Shown one piece after another: positions 46,981 to 56,637 of a stretch of 64,000 bases of DNA. The stretch spans positions 1,860,001-1,924,000 of the forward strand of contig NZ_CP128187.1 in assembly GCF_035207705.1 (NCBI RefSeq), given 5' to 3'. Position numbers and translations under genes: made by a program. Position 1 is the stretch's first letter. Each line of letters opens with the position of its first letter. Below the pieces are notes generated by a model. It was not told where the DNA came from. It ran no database searches and saw nothing but the letters and a program-made list of their open reading frames with translations. The stretch comes from Maribacter sp. BPC-D8 (GTDB lineage Bacteria; Bacteroidota; Bacteroidia; Flavobacteriales; Flavobacteriaceae).

Positions 46981-47427
46981 TTACTTTTGAATTTTCAGAG
47001 ATTTTGTACTTAAAGGCAACTTATACATGCTGAAAGGACTTACAATAAAACCATTTTCTTCTTTAGATGCTGTAGTTTTAAGCTTATGAATTTGTAAATA
47101 ACCAGCCTTCTCGTTCAATTCTAAATCAGCATAATTAGAAGCTGTACTATCGCCACACCAAATAAGAATCATTTCGGTATTGAAATCTATTGAAGGCGGA
47201 GTCAATCCTGGTTTTCTGGAACGGTTTATTTTACCGTAAAAAGCGTTTAATTCTTTCTGATTCTTTATTAATAGATACTCTTCTTGTTCAAAGCCGCTAT
47301 AATTTTCATTTAAGATAAGTTCCATAACGGTATCATTAGATTCTTGCAAACTACTTTGAGCAGTGCTCTTACAAGAATTCAGCTGAATTATAGCTAATAG
47401 AAAAAAACAAGTGAAATATTTAAGCAT
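46981..47427 (-). CDS. Small lipoprotein of unknown function
   Basis: The best start is ATG 47427, giving a 148-residue protein MLKYFTCFFLLAIIQLNSC with a lipobox at LNSC. The longer frame from 47496 would bury the signal peptide and overlap bshA more. The start overlaps the bshA stop by 8 bases, so translation is probably coupled. The mature part has QKELNAFYGKINRSRKPGLTPP and MILIWCGDSTAS. I do not recognise a family with certainty; it resembles short protease-inhibitor-like domains found in Bacteroidota, but that is weak. Confidence 0.6.
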   Translation of the reverse strand: MLKYFTCFFLLAIIQLNSCKSTAQSSLQESNDTVMELILNENYSGFEQEEYLLIKNQKELNAFYGKINRSRKPGLTPPSIDFNTEMILIWCGDSTASNYADLELNEKAGYLQIHKLKTTASKEENGFIVSPFSMYKLPLSTKSLKIQK

Positions 47428-48559
47428 TTTTGAATCTACCTTTATAAGCTCTTTCGTATACCTCTTCATAAAGCGGTACCACTTTTTGAATATCAAAACG
47501 TTGTGCCTCTTTTAAGGCATTCAGTTTAAACCGTTCTAGCACGCTATCGCTCTTTAAAATGGTAATTGCTTTTGCGGCCATATCATTAATATCACCTACG
47601 TCACTTAAAAATCCACTAACGCCTTCTGTATTCACTTCTGGAATACCACCAGCATTACTAGAAATCACAGGAACCTTGTTTATCATAGCCTCAAGTGCTG
47701 CTAGTCCAAAGCTTTCTGTCTCTGAAGGCAGTAAAAATAAATCTGAAAAGCATAAAATCTTATCGATTTCATTACTGTTACCCAAAAATATCACCTTATC
47801 TGCTATACCTAATTCTTCGCATAAACGTTCTGCACCTTCTTTCTCAGGACCTTCACCTACCATAATAAGTTTAGAAGGAATTTGAAGTTGAATTTTACTG
47901 AATATCTTAACGACATCAGGTATACGTTTTACTTTTCTAAAATTACTTATGTGTGTAACTATTCGCTCACCTTCGGTTGCCATATTAGACCTTTGGCAAT
48001 CGGTAAAAGATGTACTATATTTTTTAGCATCGATAAAGTTCGGGATAACTTCTATATTGCCTTTAATATCAAAAGTATCTAAAGTACCTTGTTTTAAACT
48101 CTCAGAAACCGAAGTAACTACATCAGATTGGTTGATACTAAAAGTAACTGCTGGCTTATAAAAAGGGTGTTTACCAACTAAAGTAATATCGGTACCATGC
48201 AATGTTGTAATCATAGGTACGTAAATACCCTCTTCTTCTAACATTTTCTTTGCCATATACCCAGCATATGCATGTGGTATAGCATAATGAACATGTAGTA
48301 AATCTATTTTGTGAAGTTTAATAGTATCAACCAACTTGCTAGATAATGCTAATTCATAAGGCTGATAATGAAACAGTGGATATTCTGGCACATGAACTTC
48401 ATGAAAAAATATTTTATTACTTAACAACTCTAAACGAACAGGTTGCTTGTAGGTAATAAAATGAATTTCATGACCTCTGTTAGCCAATGCAATTCCTAAT
48501 TCTGTTGCGACAACACCACTACCGCCAAAGGTAGGGTAACATACTATTGCTATTTTCAT
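47420..48559 (-). CDS. bshA: N-acetyl-alpha-D-glucosaminyl L-malate synthase BshA
   Basis: The 379-residue GT4 protein starts MKIAIVCYPTFGGSGVVATE, the diagnostic N-terminus of BshA, and contains HVHYAIPHAYAGYMAK, TTLHGTDITLVG and PSETESFGLAALEAM. It joins GlcNAc from UDP-GlcNAc to L-malate, the first step of bacillithiol synthesis, which is common in Flavobacteriia. Other bacillithiol genes are not in the window. It lies 19 bases after the GH3 fusion gene. Confidence 0.95.
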   Translation of the reverse strand: MKIAIVCYPTFGGSGVVATELGIALANRGHEIHFITYKQPVRLELLSNKIFFHEVHVPEYPLFHYQPYELALSSKLVDTIKLHKIDLLHVHYAIPHAYAGYMAKKMLEEEGIYVPMITTLHGTDITLVGKHPFYKPAVTFSINQSDVVTSVSESLKQGTLDTFDIKGNIEVIPNFIDAKKYSTSFTDCQRSNMATEGERIVTHISNFRKVKRIPDVVKIFSKIQLQIPSKLIMVGEGPEKEGAERLCEELGIADKVIFLGNSNEIDKILCFSDLFLLPSETESFGLAALEAMINKVPVISSNAGGIPEVNTEGVSGFLSDVGDINDMAAKAITILKSDSVLERFKLNALKEAQRFDIQKVVPLYEEVYERAYKGRFKNA

Positions 48560-48578
48560 TACAACAAAATTACCTTTT

Positions 48579-51488
48579 TTAATTCAGAATTGAATCGTAA
48601 ATAACCTGTTGAATTCTGGTTCTTAACCCAGATTTAACTAAAAGTGTGTTAGATGCAGATGGATATGTTCTGTTCGATAAAAATACGTAGACAATTTCTT
48701 CTTCTGGATCTGCCCAAGTATACGTTCCTGTAAAACCACTATGTCCGAAACTTTTTCTTGAAACACAACCACAGGTCGGACCACTATGTTGTAGCTGTGG
48801 TTTATCAAAACCTACTCCCCTACGCACATTGTTATCACAAAAATAACAGGTATTGAATTTTTTAACCGTTCTAGAATCGAAAAATTTAGTGCCGCCATAA
48901 TACCCATCTTGAAGATACATTTGCATAATTTTTGCAATGTCATTAGAGTTACTAAAGAGTCCGGCATGACCACCGACTCCTGCTTGCATTGCTGCACCCA
49001 TATCATGAACGTAACCTTGTACTGTACCATATCTATAATAATTATCCTCCTCAGAAGGTACAATCATATTCTTGTCAAATTTCTCTAAAGGATTGTATGA
49101 GGTGTGGTTTGCACCAATTCTATTATAAAGAAAGCTATTTGTTAATCCGTCTAGCCTTTGACCGTAACTTTCTTCAACAACCTTTTTCATAACATAATAC
49201 GGAACGTCGCTGTAACGGTATCTATTAGACTTTAAATCTTGTCTACCGATTCTATTATAAATTGAATCTTTGTAAGCATCTGCTAAGTACAGATTATCAT
49301 ATACTTTAGTTGAAAACCCGGGCAATGGTGAGTTTCTATAAAATTCACCTGAAGGCTTTTTATTTTCGTCTAATGTATTGATGTAAAAAGGAATCCACGC
49401 TGGCAAACGACCATAATGCGAAAGTGCTTTTAAAACGGTTACATTTTTAATTTCGGTATTTGAGTAATTTGGCACCAATTCTTCAAAAGTATTGTTCAAA
49501 CCTATCCTGCCCTCTTCCTCCATTTTCATTACCATGGGTAATGTGGCTAATATTTTTGTCAGAGAAGCCAAGTCATAGATATATTCATTGGTAATCTTTT
49601 CTTTGCTATCGTATGTTGGCTTACCAAAACTTTTCTGGTAGATAACCTTTCCTTTTCTTGCTACTAAAACCTGAGCTCCAGGAAACATTAAACTATCTAA
49701 CCCATGACTCATTAACTCATCTATTTCTCTTAGTCCCTTAGAACTCATACCTACACGTTCTGGAATGCTATAACCTAATCTACTTAGGGCTTTAATTTGA
49801 ACGCCCGTGCTAACAGGAAAGTCTTCATGCGCCGTTACAGGTAATTTACCTGTCGCCCCAACAGCCCCAAACAAAATTTCTGCTGTTTTCTCTTGTGCGA
49901 TGTCGCTATTTTGGTAAGACATTACCACCGCATCAATTGTATCATATGATTTGATATCTGATAACGCATAAGGTTTAGCAAAAACACAAAGAATAAGATT
50001 TGAAGTTCGTTCGCTGCCAATTGCTTGCAACCAATTCAATTCTTTAGTTGAAAATTTATATGATTTCCACGGACTTTCATTACTCTTATGATGCCCTACA
50101 ATAACTAAATTAAAATCCCTTAATTTTACTTTTAAGGTATTAATGTCATTTGCCTCAACTACCGTAACATCGGCATAATTCTTTAGCCCTTTAACAAATG
50201 CCTCGTTATCAGAATCGCCCATTTTCACATAAGCAATTTTCTTATTGTCAAGGTTTTTAATAGATAATAAATCTAGTTTATTCTTTACAACCGTAATCGC
50301 TTTCTCAATAGCTTGTTCGTAAATAATATCATCTTCAAGGCTATTTAAATCTTCATATAAGTTTTCTATTTGTACGGGCTTATACTTGTTTAAACCAGCC
50401 TTATATTTTGCCTGTAATATTTTTTTGACGGAATAAGCCAAACGCTCTTCAGACAACTTACCCTTTTCGTAAGCTTTGGTTAATTTTTCTTTTGCGCTTA
50501 CAATATTCTCTGGCATTAATAACATATCATTACCTGCCATAAATGCATCCAACTCAACACTACCATCTTTACCTTTTGTAGAAACCCCTTTCATATTCAG
50601 GGCATCGGTAAAAATTAATCCCTCGTAACCTAATTCTTCTTTTAAAATTCCGGATATGATTTGTTCTGATAAAGAAGAAGGCATTCCTTTTTTCATTTCA
50701 AGTGCAGGCACCTCTAAGTGTGCTACCATTATACTACTTAAACCTGAACTGATTAATTTTTTAAACGGATATAGTTCTAAACTATCTAATCGCTTTCTTG
50801 AGAACGGAATTACCGGCAAATTGTGATGAGAATCTACTTCTGTATCACCATGACCGGGAAAATGCTTCCCATTTGCCAATACCCCAGCACTCTCCATACC
50901 TCGGGCGAAAGCGGTTCCTTTCGCAACTACATTATCTCTATTCTCACCAAAAGAACGATTGCCTATAATTGGATTTTTCGGATTTGTATTGATGTCTAAA
51001 TCTGGAGCAAAATTTATTTGCACTCCTAAACGTTTTGCATGCTTACCTATTTGATAGCCTACTTTTTCTACAATCGAATTATCTTGAATAGCACCCAAAG
51101 TCATATTCCATGGGAATGCATAGGTAGAATCTAATCTCATGGAAAGTCCCCATTCCGCATCCATTCCAATAAGTAATGGAATTTTTGAAGCAGCTTGATA
51201 ATCATTTGTAAGTTTTGCTTGTCTTACTGGTCCGCCTTTAGAAAAGATAACGCCACCCAGATGCTCTTGAAGTATTAAATTCTTAATTTGATCAGTAGCT
51301 TGCTTACTTTGATTAGAAGCAACGCTTACCATAAATAGCTGACCAAGTCTTTGATCTAAGCTCATTTGAGCATACTGCGCATCTACCCATCTCTGTTGAG
51401 CAGTGCTGTCTTTGGTTACTAAGGGGTTTTGAGCAAGCAAACTTGAACAGCAAAACAATCCACAAATAAGAATAAAAATATAGCGCAT
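48579..51488 (-). CDS. GH3 beta-N-acetylhexosaminidase fused to a serine hydrolase
   Basis: The 969-residue protein has a signal peptide (FILICGLFCCSSLLAQ), a GH3 catalytic domain (about 30-370) with KHFPGHGDTEVDSHHNLP, the NagZ signature in which Asp-His of the loop assists catalysis, a second GH3 domain (about 390-580), and a beta-lactamase/PBP4-type domain (about 600-960) with the Ser-x-x-Lys motif in SLTKILATLP and GHSGFTGTYTW. It is exported to the periplasm or cell surface. It could trim GlcNAc residues from peptidoglycan and also hydrolyse a peptide or ester bond. This fusion is known in Bacteroidota. Confidence 0.9.
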   Translation of the reverse strand: MRYIFILICGLFCCSSLLAQNPLVTKDSTAQQRWVDAQYAQMSLDQRLGQLFMVSVASNQSKQATDQIKNLILQEHLGGVIFSKGGPVRQAKLTNDYQAASKIPLLIGMDAEWGLSMRLDSTYAFPWNMTLGAIQDNSIVEKVGYQIGKHAKRLGVQINFAPDLDINTNPKNPIIGNRSFGENRDNVVAKGTAFARGMESAGVLANGKHFPGHGDTEVDSHHNLPVIPFSRKRLDSLELYPFKKLISSGLSSIMVAHLEVPALEMKKGMPSSLSEQIISGILKEELGYEGLIFTDALNMKGVSTKGKDGSVELDAFMAGNDMLLMPENIVSAKEKLTKAYEKGKLSEERLAYSVKKILQAKYKAGLNKYKPVQIENLYEDLNSLEDDIIYEQAIEKAITVVKNKLDLLSIKNLDNKKIAYVKMGDSDNEAFVKGLKNYADVTVVEANDINTLKVKLRDFNLVIVGHHKSNESPWKSYKFSTKELNWLQAIGSERTSNLILCVFAKPYALSDIKSYDTIDAVVMSYQNSDIAQEKTAEILFGAVGATGKLPVTAHEDFPVSTGVQIKALSRLGYSIPERVGMSSKGLREIDELMSHGLDSLMFPGAQVLVARKGKVIYQKSFGKPTYDSKEKITNEYIYDLASLTKILATLPMVMKMEEEGRIGLNNTFEELVPNYSNTEIKNVTVLKALSHYGRLPAWIPFYINTLDENKKPSGEFYRNSPLPGFSTKVYDNLYLADAYKDSIYNRIGRQDLKSNRYRYSDVPYYVMKKVVEESYGQRLDGLTNSFLYNRIGANHTSYNPLEKFDKNMIVPSEEDNYYRYGTVQGYVHDMGAAMQAGVGGHAGLFSNSNDIAKIMQMYLQDGYYGGTKFFDSRTVKKFNTCYFCDNNVRRGVGFDKPQLQHSGPTCGCVSRKSFGHSGFTGTYTWADPEEEIVYVFLSNRTYPSASNTLLVKSGLRTRIQQVIYDSILN

Positions 51489-51582
51489 AAAAATATATGT
51501 ACTGAGATAACTATTATGGATTGAAATTATTGCATTTCATCGATAAAACCCAATAAAATCTGATACTTAAGAAGAAATTATG

Positions 51583-52065
51583 TTAAAGGAAACGAGCATG
51601 CCAACTCTCTGAAGCAGGTACTTCCCAATGCTCAAGATACTCTCCTTTATTGGTAACCAGATTGTTAAATACAATTGTGTTTTTAGAAATGGCTTTTTGC
51701 TTCGCCATAGCCTTAAAATCAATTAAGCTTTTATAAGCTACAAACTCCCCTTGTTTGTACGAAACGTTCATTTTATCTAACAGAAGAACATCATACTTCT
51801 TTTCTAAAGCCTGTATAAAATGTACAGAAGCATCTATAGAGCAACCCGTAGCCCCTTGGGTAGTTTGATCAAGAGCAATCACTATAAAACGCTTATACTT
51901 TATCTCGTAACCTGCATTTAAATCATTACCGTGAGCGGTCCATGAAGTTAAAAAAGTATCTAAGTCCGAACCAATTTCCGCTATTTCCTTTTCAGAAAAT
52001 GAACGGTTACATTGATATATCCAAACTCTTGCAGTTTCAGGTAATGTGTTAAATTCTACTAACAA
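51583..52065 (-). CDS. Conserved flavobacterial protein of unknown function
   Basis: The 160-residue protein has no signal peptide and no membrane segment. Visible features are ARVWIYQCNRSFSEKEI near the N-terminus and DQTTQGATGCSIDASVHFI in the middle. Homologues are often labelled ABC transporter ATPase, but there is no Walker A, Walker B or LSGGQ motif, so that name is not supported. It is the last gene of a unit with the two Fe-S proteins, 18 bases after the CCG-domain protein. I cannot assign a function. Confidence 0.75.
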   Translation of the reverse strand: MLVEFNTLPETARVWIYQCNRSFSEKEIAEIGSDLDTFLTSWTAHGNDLNAGYEIKYKRFIVIALDQTTQGATGCSIDASVHFIQALEKKYDVLLLDKMNVSYKQGEFVAYKSLIDFKAMAKQKAISKNTIVFNNLVTNKGEYLEHWEVPASESWHARFL

Positions 52066-52083
52066 ATTTTAATTTTTTAACTA

Positions 52084-52875
52084 TTATAAGTCTTCAGCCG
52101 TTGCAATCATCTCAGCAATATCCATTACTTGAACATCACCTTCTTTTTCTTTATTCTTAACACCATCTGTCATCATCGTGTTGCAGAAAGGACAACCTGC
52201 CGCTATAATTTCTGGTTTTGTTTCTAATGCTTGCTCTGTACGCTCAATATTCACATCCTTATCTCCCTTTTCAGGCTCTTTGAACATTTGAGCACCACCA
52301 GCACCACAACAAAGACCTCTTTGTTTGCAGCTTTTCATCTCGATAAGCTCCGCATCTAGCTTTCTAATTAAATCTCTTGGAGCCTCGTATACTCCGTTAG
52401 CTCTACCTAAATAGCAAGGATCGTGAAATGTAATACGTTTCCCTTTAAAGTGACCGCCTTCCATAGAAATTCTTCCATCGTTCAGTAAATCTTTAAGAAA
52501 CTGCGTATGGTGTACAACTTCGTAGTTACCACCTAAGCCAGGGTATTCGTTTTTTATCGTATTAAAACAATGCGGACACGCTGTTACTATTTTTTTTATT
52601 TCATAAGCGTTCAGCACCTCTATATTAGTTACTGCTTGCATCTGAAACAAAAACTCATTACCAGCACGTTTTGCAGGATCACCCGTACAACTTTCTTCTG
52701 TACCAAGTACTGCAAAAGAGACATTAGCCTTATTCAAAATCTTTACGAAGGCTTTCGTTATTTTCTTTGCTCTATCATCAAAACTACCAGCACAACCTAC
52801 CCAAAACAAAACTTCAGGTACGGTTCCCGACGCAAAAAATTCTGCCATTGTAGGCACTTTTAATTCACTTGCCAT
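52084..52875 (-). CDS. CCG-domain Fe-S protein (HdrB-like)
   Basis: The 263-residue protein has the cysteine-rich domains of heterodisulfide reductase subunit B and GlpC/LutA-type proteins. Cysteine clusters occur in TACPHCFNTI, FHDPCYLGR, GLCCGAGGAQMF and AAGCPFCNTM, which can hold a non-cubane iron-sulfur cluster. It lies 8 bases after the membrane Fe-S protein and together they should form a membrane-linked electron-transfer complex, perhaps between quinone and a soluble partner. The exact substrate is unknown. Confidence 0.85.
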   Translation of the reverse strand: MASELKVPTMAEFFASGTVPEVLFWVGCAGSFDDRAKKITKAFVKILNKANVSFAVLGTEESCTGDPAKRAGNEFLFQMQAVTNIEVLNAYEIKKIVTACPHCFNTIKNEYPGLGGNYEVVHHTQFLKDLLNDGRISMEGGHFKGKRITFHDPCYLGRANGVYEAPRDLIRKLDAELIEMKSCKQRGLCCGAGGAQMFKEPEKGDKDVNIERTEQALETKPEIIAAGCPFCNTMMTDGVKNKEKEGDVQVMDIAEMIATAEDL

Positions 52876-52883
52876 ATCTATCT

Positions 52884-54209
52884 TTAAGATTCTTTACTCC
52901 AATTTAAACGGTCCATTTGGTTAAATGGCCACGGTGCTCCGTTATTCTCAATATTCCCCATCATGTTATTCAAATCTGTAGGAGCTGCAGATTCTTCCAT
53001 AACCAAATACTGTCTCATATCCATAATAATAGAAAGAGGGTCAATACTAATTGGGCAGGCCTCTACACATGCATTACATGATGTACATGCCCATAATTCT
53101 TCGGGAGTAATAAAATCGTTCAGTAATTGCTTACCATCGTCTTTAAACTCACCATTATTCGCATCTATATTCTTACCCACTTCTTCTAAACGATCACGGG
53201 TATCCATCATAATCTTACGAGGAGATAATTTCTTTCCTGTTTGGTTTGCAGGACATTCACTGGTACAACGACCACATTCTGTACATGTATATGCATTTAG
53301 CAATTGTATCCAACTTAAATCTTGCACGTCTGATGCCCCAAACTTATCTGGAACAGCAGCATCTTCAGCAGGTTCTGCATAAGGATCAGCATCTGGATCC
53401 ATCATCATACGAACTTCATCCGTAACAGACTGTAAATTTCTAAATTGTCCTTTTGGGGTCAATTTACCATAATAGGTATTTGGGAAAGCCAAAAGAATAT
53501 GAAGGTGCTTTGAGTAGTATAAGTAGTTTAGGAAAAATAAAATTCCAGCAATATGTACCCACCAAGCTGTACGTTCTATTAATACCAAAGTAGAAATAGA
53601 CATACCCTCAAACATAGGAGCTATAAAACTACTGATTGGGAAAGACCCAGCAGCAGCATAATGTTCTGCGCCCATTTGCTGCAATTGGTAGTCTGCACCG
53701 TTCATGGTCAAAAATAAGACCATTAATACAAGCTCTATATAAAGAATAAAATTTCCGTCTTTTTTAGGCCATCCTTCCATTTCTGGTTTAAAGAACCGTT
53801 TTAGTTTTATTACATTCCTTCTAAACCAGAAAACAACAACAGCTATTATAACCAATAAAGCTAAAACCTCGAATGATCCAATTAAGAAATCATAAACAGG
53901 TCCTAATACCGCAAACATTCTATGCGTACCAAAAATACCATCTAAAATAATTTCTAGAACTTCAATGTTTATAATAACAAAACCAACATAAACAATGATA
54001 TGAAGTGCTCCTGCAATTGGGCGCACCACCATTTTAGATTGCCCGAGAGCAATCTTTGCCATGTTTTTCCAACGTTGTGGCTTGTTATCTGTTACCGAAG
54101 CTTCTTTACCTAAAAAAATATTTCGTTTCAACCTTGAAACATTTTTTACAAAGAAACCAATACCTACTATTAGCAGGACTACAAAAATAATATTAGGGAG
54201 ATATTGCAT
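52884..54209 (-). CDS. Membrane-bound dicluster Fe-S oxidoreductase subunit (HdrC/HdrE-like)
   Basis: The 441-residue protein has about five membrane helices in its first 260 residues (for example IIFVVLLIVGIGFFV and AWWVHIAGILFFLNYLYY), followed by two 4Fe-4S motifs: CTECGRCTSECPANQ and CTSCNACVEACPISID. The membrane part resembles cytochrome-b-like HdrE/NarI helices. It should pass electrons between the membrane quinone pool and the adjacent CCG-domain protein. It is conserved beside MlaD- and amidase-type genes in flavobacteria, though the reason is not obvious from the sequence. Confidence 0.88.
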   Translation of the reverse strand: MQYLPNIIFVVLLIVGIGFFVKNVSRLKRNIFLGKEASVTDNKPQRWKNMAKIALGQSKMVVRPIAGALHIIVYVGFVIINIEVLEIILDGIFGTHRMFAVLGPVYDFLIGSFEVLALLVIIAVVVFWFRRNVIKLKRFFKPEMEGWPKKDGNFILYIELVLMVLFLTMNGADYQLQQMGAEHYAAAGSFPISSFIAPMFEGMSISTLVLIERTAWWVHIAGILFFLNYLYYSKHLHILLAFPNTYYGKLTPKGQFRNLQSVTDEVRMMMDPDADPYAEPAEDAAVPDKFGASDVQDLSWIQLLNAYTCTECGRCTSECPANQTGKKLSPRKIMMDTRDRLEEVGKNIDANNGEFKDDGKQLLNDFITPEELWACTSCNACVEACPISIDPLSIIMDMRQYLVMEESAAPTDLNNMMGNIENNGAPWPFNQMDRLNWSKES

Positions 54210-54224
54210 ATAAATTAATCTTCT

Positions 54225-55190
54225 TTACTTCTCAATTGAATTTGCCGCTGGATCATCTTCTGGTACTTCGTAATCTTTCTGCTTTTTACCAAAAACAGAA
54301 ACGTTTACATACCTCTTCGGATTTAAACGAAAATCTTGTAACAATAAATCTAACTCGTGTGATGCACTATTTAGATTACCATACAATTCTTTATCATTCA
54401 TAAGTAACCCAAGTGATCCATCGCCATTTTCAATTTTTTCTGTCACCTTATCTAAACTAGCCATAGTAGATTCTAAACTTGCCAAAGTTCTACCTAAACC
54501 TGCAGAATTCAATGAATCTGAAAGCTTTGCGAAATTAGCTGTTAGTTGTTCAAAATTTTCAAATGAGCTATTTAGCTTTTCTTTATTACCAGCTAACACC
54601 GAATTAAGTTGCGTAGCACTACCGTTCAAAGTCGTAATCAAAGTATTTAAACCGCCAATTACCTCTTTCAGTTCTCTTTTAGTCTTTTCATCTAAAACAG
54701 AATTTACATTAACCAAAACAGAGTCTGCACCAGAAATAGCCGATTCTACTTTACGTACTAACGGATTTAGTTTTTGCTGTGCCAAATCTGTAATACCAGG
54801 TCTAGTTTCTGTACGTAGTGTATCACCCGATTGTGCAAAAGCTTGATCAAATATGGGCTTTATTTGTAATCCCTTACCTCCTATGATACCAGTATCATAT
54901 AATTCAACGGTACTATTTTTAGAAAATTTAAATTTATTACCAACTGTAAAAGTCACTAACAGATTTCCTTTATCATCTAAAAATTTGATATCGTTAACCT
55001 TACCAACACTAAAGCCGTTAATAGAGACAGTAGTACCAGATTGTAAACCGCCAACATTTGGGTATACGGCAAAAAATGTTTTACTATTATCAAAAAGTGG
55101 AGTCGACTTTAAATAGCTGAATCCCATGATGAACAGTAATATGCCACCTATAACAATAATTCCTGTTTTTAATTCTCTAGATAGTTTCAA
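54225..55190 (-). CDS. MlaD/MCE-family lipid-transport protein
   Basis: The 321-residue protein has one N-terminal membrane helix (TGIIVIGGILLFIMGFSYL) and then an MCE domain (about 35-115) with YPNVGGLQSGTTVSINGFSVGK, followed by helical segments and a C-terminal tail. MCE proteins form hexameric rings that carry lipids between the inner and outer membranes. No MlaE or MlaF gene is adjacent. It lies 47 bases after the amidase gene and 15 bases before the Fe-S gene, so it belongs to the same minus-strand unit. Confidence 0.9.
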   Translation of the reverse strand: MKLSRELKTGIIVIGGILLFIMGFSYLKSTPLFDNSKTFFAVYPNVGGLQSGTTVSINGFSVGKVNDIKFLDDKGNLLVTFTVGNKFKFSKNSTVELYDTGIIGGKGLQIKPIFDQAFAQSGDTLRTETRPGITDLAQQKLNPLVRKVESAISGADSVLVNVNSVLDEKTKRELKEVIGGLNTLITTLNGSATQLNSVLAGNKEKLNSSFENFEQLTANFAKLSDSLNSAGLGRTLASLESTMASLDKVTEKIENGDGSLGLLMNDKELYGNLNSASHELDLLLQDFRLNPKRYVNVSVFGKKQKDYEVPEDDPAANSIEK

Positions 55191-55237
55191 GCAATTATAT
55201 TTTTAGTACTCTCAAAATTATGAATAATATTTACACT

Positions 55238-56533
55238 TTAAGGTGTAAAATTAGAAACCTCGTCAATAGCATCTTGAATCGGAATTCTTTCGCCCAATTT
55301 ATAGGCAACAATATAAGCAGTTGCATACCCCTTTTCTTGAGCTTGAGACTGCATCATTTTAGCTTCTCTATACGACCTTGTTTCGCCGTACATATAACGA
55401 TACAAGTTTTTAAAAGGTTCTTGAGAAAGATTAGATAGTCCTTTAAAATTACTAGAACTAAGAGCTACATTCTTACTACTTGCCATCAATTGAATTTTAA
55501 AGACAATAGAATTCGCCACTTCTTTTTCATTAATTGCTTCTTTTACCTCCACAACAGGTACTTCTGCTACTACTTCTTTAACCTCTTCAACTTTAGGTGT
55601 AGAAATAATTTCTTTTGGTTGCTCTACTTCAGCAACTACCTCTTTTACTGGTTCGACAACTACTTCCTTTTTTTCTTCAACCTTTTCTATAACCGCTTCT
55701 TTTACTGGCGGTGCCTTAGGCTTAGCAACTGTAGTAGTTACAGATTGTACTGTTGGCTGAACACCTTCTTTATAATGTAATATTGCCTTAGCAATTGCCT
55801 CGCCCATATCATTCTGACCTTTTGTCGAATTTAAATAAGCCCCTTCATCTTTATTGGTTAAGAATCCAGTTTCAACTAAAACACTTGGCATAAAAGTTTG
55901 ATGCAATACAATAAAACCCGCTTGCTTCACTTTTCTATCTGTTCTTTTTAGCTTACTAGAAAAATTCTCTTGAATCATTGTCGCCAAAGCTACACTTTGA
56001 TCTAAAAATTCTTCTTGCATAATGGTTAATCCGATAACAGATTCTGGAGAATTAATGTCGTAATCGGCATATCTATTCTCGTAATTATCCTCTAAGTATA
56101 TTACCGAGTTTTCTTTCTTAGCTATTTCAAAATTTTGTTTGTTGGCATGAAGACCTAATACAAAGGTACCTGCACCATGCGCATCTGAAGTATGAGAATC
56201 GCAATGCACCGATACAAATAAATCTGCATTTGCCTTATTTACTACCTCTCCCCTAACATACAAATCAATAAATGTATCGTCTTTACGAGTGTATATAACT
56301 TTAATATCTTTATTCTTAGAAAGTATTTCACCTACTTTCAAAACAATATTTAAGGCTATTTTTTTCTCTAAATAGCCATTTCCTAAGTTACCAGGATCAT
56401 GACCACCGTGCCCTGCATCAAGTACAACAATAAAAGGATCATCTGATTTGATTTCCTCATCAGGCGCCGTAAAAGACAGAAGTAATAACGCTGTTGTTAA
56501 AACTAAAGAAATGCTAAAGAATTTTATTTTCAT
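55238..56533 (-). CDS. N-acetylmuramoyl-L-alanine amidase with SPOR-like C-terminus
   Basis: The 431-residue protein has a signal peptide followed by an Amidase_3 domain (about 30-245) with VVLDAGHGGHDPGN (zinc His), SVHCDSH (zinc His) and LVETGFLTN (catalytic Glu region). A Val/Glu/Lys-rich low-complexity linker (about 270-350) leads to a SPOR-like domain (about 355-425, FKIQLMASS). It cleaves the amide between muramic acid and the stem peptide; the SPOR part would direct it to septal peptidoglycan. It is the first gene of the minus-strand unit and divergent from lptD. Confidence 0.92.
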   Translation of the reverse strand: MKIKFFSISLVLTTALLLLSFTAPDEEIKSDDPFIVVLDAGHGGHDPGNLGNGYLEKKIALNIVLKVGEILSKNKDIKVIYTRKDDTFIDLYVRGEVVNKANADLFVSVHCDSHTSDAHGAGTFVLGLHANKQNFEIAKKENSVIYLEDNYENRYADYDINSPESVIGLTIMQEEFLDQSVALATMIQENFSSKLKRTDRKVKQAGFIVLHQTFMPSVLVETGFLTNKDEGAYLNSTKGQNDMGEAIAKAILHYKEGVQPTVQSVTTTVAKPKAPPVKEAVIEKVEEKKEVVVEPVKEVVAEVEQPKEIISTPKVEEVKEVVAEVPVVEVKEAINEKEVANSIVFKIQLMASSKNVALSSSNFKGLSNLSQEPFKNLYRYMYGETRSYREAKMMQSQAQEKGYATAYIVAYKLGERIPIQDAIDEVSNFTP

Positions 56534-56637
56534 ATGTGTTAGGGATTATATCGCCCTGATAATGGTTAAATTTATTGTAAGACGCTACATAGGGATTAAA
56601 AAATATATGTAAGTTTGACATCTTAAATAACGGCTCA

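Noticed and set aside
51583..52065. ABC transporter ATPase
   Set aside because: The name is often attached to homologues, but no Walker A, Walker B or signature motif is present in the 160 residues.
55230..55249. Hairpin TTTACAC/GTGTAAA as terminator of the amidase gene
   Set aside because: It overlaps the stop codon, has a short AT-only stem and no T tail on the minus strand.
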